From JACNKV01 sp964645915 (lineage in GTDB: Bacteria; Fidelibacterota; Marinisomatia; Marinisomatales; JACNKV01): a stretch of DNA of 38,413 nt. The stretch lies in contig CAZYDH010000015.1 in the NCBI GenBank assembly GCA_964645915.1, positions 1 to 38,413 on the forward strand, read 5' to 3'. The translations under genes were made by a program, and so were the position numbers. Shown here piece after piece: positions 33,840 through 38,413 of the stretch; within the stretch, counting starts at the first letter, position 1; each line of letters opens with the position of its first letter. The notes under the pieces were generated by a model. It saw nothing but the letters and a program-made list of their open reading frames with translations, searched no databases and was not told the origin of the DNA.

Positions 33840-35207
33840 ATGCGCCTATTGAACAGATATATCCAAAAAGAGCTCTACCTCCCCTTTGTTTTTTCGTTAC
33901 TGATCATTATCTTTATTTTATTTGTTCAATTTTTACTTCGTGCCATTGATCGATTTTTAGGAAAAGGACTAAGTGTTTTAACGATTCTAGAATATCTTTT
34001 TCTCAATCTAGGCTGGATCGTTGCATTAGCCGTTCCAATGGCTGTCCTTATTGCAGCATTAATGACCTTTGGAAGATTATCAGAAGATAACGAGATCAAC
34101 GCAATGCGGTCTTCCGGGATCAGTTTCCTTACGATCGTTCGACCCGCTATGATCTTTGGTGTCACGGTTGCTTTAATTCTTATCTATTTTAATAATTTTA
34201 TTTTACCGGAAATGAATTTTCGGGCTAGAATTTTATCTGGAGATATTTATCGAAAACGTCCTGGGTTAAATATCGATCCGGGGCATTTTATTAATGACCT
34301 TCCTGATTATAGTATGATCATCCGTGACAAAGAAAATGAAACAATGAAAGACGTACGGATATTCAGCAAGGCAAACCAAAGTGATTCCCAGACGAGTATT
34401 TACGCAGAATCCGGTGAATTATCTACACTAGATGATGCAACCGTTCTTACGCTAAATAATGGTGAGATCCATGAACTCGATCTTACTGATTTTGGTAATT
34501 ATCGACGAATAGAATTTGATCGTCATCGAATTGTGATCCCAACAGATAATCTTGTTCTGAACAGAAGAGATTCTTCCAATAGGACTGATCGGGAAATGAC
34601 CATTCCCATGATTTTAGCAAAAAGAAAATCTTATCAACTACGACTTGAGAATATTCAAAGTCGACTATCTAAATCATTTTATCGAGTTTTAAATGATTCT
34701 ATACCCCCTATATCTCTTGAAGCTGCATTGAATATTATTGATTCTACAAAGAAAACCATTGAGCAAGATACTTCACTCACATTAGTCCAACAACGAACGC
34801 AAAAAAGAAAATTACGGACTTTAGAACGCCAAGCTAAAAATGAATTCAATCTGTTAGAAAGTTATACTAAGGGTCAAAATAAATACGAAGTTGAAATCCA
34901 TAAAAAATTCTCTCTTCCATTTGCGTGTATCCTATTTGTTTTGGTAGGGACATCTTTGGGTGTTCTTGCGAAAAAAGGAGGTTTTATTATAGGGACAAGC
35001 TTGAGTTTTGGTTTCTTTCTCGTCTATTATATTTTACTGATAGGAGGTGAAGATATGGCCGATCGCAATATCGTTAGCCCTGCTGTGGGACTTTGGACAC
35101 CCAATGTCATTTTAATGATCGTAGCTCTTTATCTCACTTTACATACCGTACGTGAACGTCCACCCTTTCAAATAAATTGGCCGACATTTCGCAAAGATAA
35201 GTCTTAA
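33840..35207 (+). CDS. LptF/LptG family lipopolysaccharide export permease
   Basis: A 455-aa YjgP/YjgQ-type permease of the LPS ABC exporter. Transmembrane helices lie at about 15-35, 50-80 and 95-120, then a periplasmic beta-rich part, a charged helical insertion at about 265-355, and three C-terminal helices (from FACILFVLVGTSLGVLA). LGWIVALAVPMAVLIAALMTFGRLSED is a diagnostic segment. LptF and LptG cannot be told apart here and no second copy is in the window. It supports a diderm cell envelope. It starts 80 nt after sufS and may have its own promoter. Confidence 0.92.
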   Translation: MRLLNRYIQKELYLPFVFSLLIIIFILFVQFLLRAIDRFLGKGLSVLTILEYLFLNLGWIVALAVPMAVLIAALMTFGRLSEDNEINAMRSSGISFLTIVRPAMIFGVTVALILIYFNNFILPEMNFRARILSGDIYRKRPGLNIDPGHFINDLPDYSMIIRDKENETMKDVRIFSKANQSDSQTSIYAESGELSTLDDATVLTLNNGEIHELDLTDFGNYRRIEFDRHRIVIPTDNLVLNRRDSSNRTDREMTIPMILAKRKSYQLRLENIQSRLSKSFYRVLNDSIPPISLEAALNIIDSTKKTIEQDTSLTLVQQRTQKRKLRTLERQAKNEFNLLESYTKGQNKYEVEIHKKFSLPFACILFVLVGTSLGVLAKKGGFIIGTSLSFGFFLVYYILLIGGEDMADRNIVSPAVGLWTPNVILMIVALYLTLHTVRERPPFQINWPTFRKDKS

Positions 35208-35210
35208 ACC

Positions 35211-38189
35211 ATGAAGAAATATCTAATTTTTGTATTCACATTCATCATTTTGTTTTTCTGCAATAGTTGTGCTTCAAATATAAAAGTAACAAATGGATAC
35301 GACTATTCTTCAATGGATCGTAAAACTAAGATTGCACATAAAAAAATAGAAGATTTTCTTTTCAATGTAAAACAAAACAAATATTCTTTTACGTTTCATG
35401 AAGATGTTAAAATTCAATCTGTATTTGTTGATAAAAAAGCCAAATCGATTGATATAGAATTCAGTCCTGAGTTATCATTTTTACCCTTGAGAGTGGAGCT
35501 TAATGATAAAATCTATCAAGAGATAAAAACGAAACTCGGCTGGAGATTTAATAAGTATAAAATTACTGTTTATGCATTAGGTCAACCCATTTCTGATCTC
35601 ATTCCCAACTTATATAGACCCGATTTTGATATATCTAGAATTCCATTACAAAAACAATATTCTCGTCCACACATCACTAACTTAGATAAACCAAATATAA
35701 TCACAAACGGATTGAATGACAGCCATATTGCCATTTGGCATAGTCATGGATGGTATTATAACAACGAAATTGATCGATGGGAATGGATGCGTCCGAGACT
35801 ATTTCAGACTGTCGAAGATCTACTCCCAATGTCTTTTACTATTCCCTATTTATTTCCGATGTTAGAAAATTCCGGAGCTAACCTATATGTTCCACGAGAA
35901 CGTGATACTCAAGCACTCGAAGTAATTGTCGACAATGATATAAAAGATCCTTCTATCATAGAAACCGGAAAATGGTTAACATCTGATAAACAAGGTTTCG
36001 CTGTGGGTTTACCTCCATACAAATCGGGCGATAATCCGTTTAAACTGGGCACGTTTAGATACACGAAAACCGATTCTCAATCTTCTTCTACAACTTGTTG
36101 GATACCCAATATCCCAAAAACGGATAAATATGCAGTTTATATATCCTATGGAAAGATAGACTCGGCTGCAAATGATGCGAATTATACCGTACATCATGCC
36201 GGAGGATCGACAACATTCTCAGTTAATCAGCAGATGGGATATGAAACATGGATTTACCTTGGTACATTTAAATTTTATCAGGGACAAAACAAAGAGAACG
36301 GCAGTATTGTTTTAACAAATCAAAGTGATTCTCCGAACCGATATATCGCTGCAGACGGTGTTCGTTTTGGTGGTGGAATGGGAAATATCATTCGAGGGGG
36401 ACAAATAAGTAGACGCCCACGATATCAGGAAAGTTCGAGATATTATTTACAATATGCGGGGATGCCTGACTCGTTATATACAATCCATGCGGATACAAAC
36501 GATTATCGAGATGATTATCAAAGAGGTGAATGGGTCAATTACTTAAAAGGAAATCCTTACGGTCCAAATACAAATCGTGAGATCGATGGCCTCAATATTC
36601 CAATCGATCTTTCCATTGCTTTTCATACAGATGCGGGGATTGAAAACAATACATCCGTTGGGACTCTTGCCATCTATAGATTGGCTGATGAACTGGGGTC
36701 CAATCTTTTTCCTGATTCTACTTCACGAATGGCAAATCGAGATTTGGCTGATGTCATCCAAACTGAAATCGTTAAAGATATTAAACAAAAACATGATCCT
36801 TATTGGGCTCGCCGAGATCTTTTGGACGCTGATTATCGTTCTGCAAGAACACCGAATGTTCCGACAGTATTATTAGAACTTTTATCTCATCAAAATTTCT
36901 ATGATATGAAGTTTGCCTTAAATCCTCAATTTAGATTTGATGTAAGCAGAAGTATTTATAAGGGAATTCTCAAATATATTTCTAATCGAGATCAACGAGG
37001 GTATACCATCCACCCGCTTCCGGTTAATCACTTTGGAATTGAATTGATAGACTCTTTAAAGATCAGACTCTCATGGAAACCGGTTTCTGATCCATTGGAA
37101 GAAACTGCAAATCCAACTCATTATATTATTTACACCCGAATCAATGATAGTGATTTTGATAATGGGTTTTTGGTGGATACGACTGAATTTTACATGAAAA
37201 ATCTTACGCCCGATGTGATTTATAGTTATAAAATTACCGCTGTCAATAAAGGTGGTGAAAGTTTTCCCTCTGAAATATTATCGGTCTGTCTAAATAAGGA
37301 GAATGAAGATCCGGTTCTGATCATTAATGGATTTGATAGGATTTCAGGTCCTCAATCGTACTCAAGTAATGGATTTGAAGGATTTATAAATTTAATCGAT
37401 GAGGGTGTACCGGATAAGTATGATCTGAGTTTCACCGGTGTTCAGTTTGACTACTCCCCTGCATCTCCTTGGACGACAAACGATTTGCCCGGTCATGGAG
37501 CCAGTTATGCAAATTATGAAGCGATGATTATTCCGGGAAATACGTTTGATTTCACCTACGTTCATGGGATCTCCATAAAAAATGCCGGACATTCATTTAT
37601 TTCCGTTAGTGACGAATTTGCTGAAGATAGTTTATTTAACTTATCCAAATTCCCGATGATTGACTTGATCCTTGGGGAAGAAAAAACCACCTATACCTCT
37701 GTTGACAGCAGTAAGCAATTTGTGACCTTTTCTGATGAAATGAAGCTAAAGCTGACACAATATTGCCAAAACGGCGGGAATCTCTTTTTATCCGGTGCAT
37801 ATATCGGCACTGAATTATTCACGGACAAATCGCAATTTGATCCGGATGTTATGTTTGCAAAGAATATTTTAAAATTTAACTGGGCGACCGATCATGCTTC
37901 ACAATCGGGAACCGTCTTTTCAACCGGTGTTTTCCCTGAACTTGAGGAGATGTCCTTTAATCAAAGCTTTCATCCGACTATTTACAAAGTCGAATCACCG
38001 GATGCAATTGATCCGATACCGGGTGTATCCTCTTCATTATTACGTTATGGTGATAATCACTTTAGTGCGGGGACTTATTACAACGGTAATTACAAAACGG
38101 TTGTGCTGGGCTTCCCGTTTGAAACCATTATTGACCAACAGAAAAGAGATGCATTGATGAATGCGGTTCTTGATCTTCTTTTACAATAA
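35211..38189 (+). CDS. Large exported lipoprotein: MurNAc-L-alanine amidase-like with golvesin-type and fibronectin III domains
   Basis: A 992-aa protein with a signal peptide and a cysteine at 20 (NSCASN), probably lipidated. An amidase-3-like fold is spread over about residues 165-600: HIAIWHSHGWYY (about 172), LSIAFHTDAG (about 468) and VLLELLSHQNFYD (about 552) take the places of the zinc His, the SxHxN-like His and the catalytic Glu. A golvesin-C-like beta domain is inserted at about 295-395 (WIPNIPKTDKYAVYISYG...DGVRFGGG). A fibronectin III domain follows at about 615-695 (LKIRLSWKPVSDP...VNKGGESFPS). The last 290 residues look like a glutamine-amidotransferase-like module (LFLSGAYIGTELF). 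Likely acts on cell-wall or surface polymers; it begins 3 nt after the Lpt gene. Confidence 0.8.
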   Translation: MKKYLIFVFTFIILFFCNSCASNIKVTNGYDYSSMDRKTKIAHKKIEDFLFNVKQNKYSFTFHEDVKIQSVFVDKKAKSIDIEFSPELSFLPLRVELNDKIYQEIKTKLGWRFNKYKITVYALGQPISDLIPNLYRPDFDISRIPLQKQYSRPHITNLDKPNIITNGLNDSHIAIWHSHGWYYNNEIDRWEWMRPRLFQTVEDLLPMSFTIPYLFPMLENSGANLYVPRERDTQALEVIVDNDIKDPSIIETGKWLTSDKQGFAVGLPPYKSGDNPFKLGTFRYTKTDSQSSSTTCWIPNIPKTDKYAVYISYGKIDSAANDANYTVHHAGGSTTFSVNQQMGYETWIYLGTFKFYQGQNKENGSIVLTNQSDSPNRYIAADGVRFGGGMGNIIRGGQISRRPRYQESSRYYLQYAGMPDSLYTIHADTNDYRDDYQRGEWVNYLKGNPYGPNTNREIDGLNIPIDLSIAFHTDAGIENNTSVGTLAIYRLADELGSNLFPDSTSRMANRDLADVIQTEIVKDIKQKHDPYWARRDLLDADYRSARTPNVPTVLLELLSHQNFYDMKFALNPQFRFDVSRSIYKGILKYISNRDQRGYTIHPLPVNHFGIELIDSLKIRLSWKPVSDPLEETANPTHYIIYTRINDSDFDNGFLVDTTEFYMKNLTPDVIYSYKITAVNKGGESFPSEILSVCLNKENEDPVLIINGFDRISGPQSYSSNGFEGFINLIDEGVPDKYDLSFTGVQFDYSPASPWTTNDLPGHGASYANYEAMIIPGNTFDFTYVHGISIKNAGHSFISVSDEFAEDSLFNLSKFPMIDLILGEEKTTYTSVDSSKQFVTFSDEMKLKLTQYCQNGGNLFLSGAYIGTELFTDKSQFDPDVMFAKNILKFNWATDHASQSGTVFSTGVFPELEEMSFNQSFHPTIYKVESPDAIDPIPGVSSSLLRYGDNHFSAGTYYNGNYKTVVLGFPFETIIDQQKRDALMNAVLDLLLQ

Positions 38190-38260
38190 CTTATTGATAT
38201 TAAACTAATCTAATCTTTCTAAACAAGCAATATGCTTCGAATACTATCACTATATTAAAG

Positions 38261-38413
38261 TTAGTATCTAATTAATATTTTTTCTCTGTCTAGTGTCTGT
38301 AAACCCGGTGTTTGCTCTCTATCCAGCATGCCTGCCATGTCCGAAACATTTTCTTTAATATAATTACCTAATTCACCCACGGTAATCTGATTATCATTAT
38401 TCGCATCTGCATC
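38261..38413 (-). CDS. C-terminus of an EF-hand protein, probably caspase-like (peptidase C14) type; partial
   Basis: The last 50 codons of a gene that enters from the right edge. An EF-hand loop is clear: D-A-N-N-D-N-Q-I-T-V-G-E, with Asp, Asn, Asp, Gln, Thr and the final Glu at ligand positions 1, 3, 5, 7, 9 and 12. LGNYIKENVSDMAG and REQTPGLQTLDREKILIRY follow, then TAA. EF-hand plus a tail of this build is common at the end of caspase-family (C14) proteins in FCB bacteria; the catalytic domain would lie outside the window. It converges with the amidase gene over 71 nt, in which I see no clear terminator. Confidence 0.7.
   Translation of the reverse strand, partial: DADANNDNQITVGELGNYIKENVSDMAGMLDREQTPGLQTLDREKILIRY

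Noticed and set aside
1..38413. tRNA, rRNA, CRISPR, IS or prophage sequences
   Set aside because: None recognised on reading both strands; a tRNAscan (including tRNA-Sec) was not possible here, so absence of a tRNA is by eye only.

Overview
The window is AT-rich bacterial chromosome with dense, short-spaced operons. It shows no phage, IS element, CRISPR array or rRNA/tRNA gene that I can recognise. The gene set suggests an anaerobic or microaerophilic member of the Fibrobacteres-Chlorobi-Bacteroidetes wider group, perhaps Marinimicrobia-like. It combines an outer membrane (LptF/G-type permease, small beta-barrel protein, lipoproteins), a FlgD-type Ig-like fold in a lipoprotein, a golvesin-type domain, a eukaryotic-type citrate synthase, a ferredoxin-dependent 2-oxoacid oxidoreductase and Hdr proteins. 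The phylum is inference only.

Layout. (1) 1-1471: two small lipoprotein genes; the first is flanked by a 12-bp inverted repeat that looks like integron-cassette ends. (2) 1501-9484, minus strand: a tightly packed run folB-folK-deoxynucleoside kinase-58-aa membrane protein-Zn alcohol dehydrogenase-OMP-rsmE-HIT-smc. Upstream on the same strand lie a CPBP membrane protease and a VOC protein. (3) 10973-15217, plus strand: selD, itself a selenoprotein (in-frame TGA, Sec18), then a SAM methyltransferase, a zinc ribbon-Nudix-RsbRD fusion, an ArsP/DUF318 permease and a CxxC thioredoxin-like protein. (4) 15218-15637: a 420-nt non-coding gap with a long hairpin. (5) 15638-24623: korDABC, a GltD-like NAD(P)H/FAD/ferredoxin/MvhD fusion, an HdrC-HdrB fusion and an HdrA-MvhD fusion. 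The last is read through TGA at 22728 (Sec200), with a clear SECIS hairpin right after it. (6) A 45-aa zinc-ribbon protein, citrate synthase and malate dehydrogenase, closed by a good terminator. (7) 27313-33759: an IscR-like Rrf2 regulator with an IscR type-1-like operator abutting its start codon, then DUF59-sufB-sufC-sufD-sufU-sufT-sufS. (8) An LptF/G-type permease, a 992-aa amidase/golvesin lipoprotein, and at the right edge the C-terminus of an EF-hand protein on the minus strand.

How it fits together. The Kor-GltD-Hdr genes look like one electron-transfer unit joining 2-oxoacid:ferredoxin chemistry to NAD(P)H and a thiol/disulfide-type HdrB site, probably by flavin-based electron bifurcation or confurcation. 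Next to it are two TCA enzymes and then the Suf machinery that would supply the many Fe-S clusters. Selenium is needed for HdrA, and SelD (here also selenium-dependent) is encoded about 11 kb upstream on the same strand. selA, selB and selC are not in the window.
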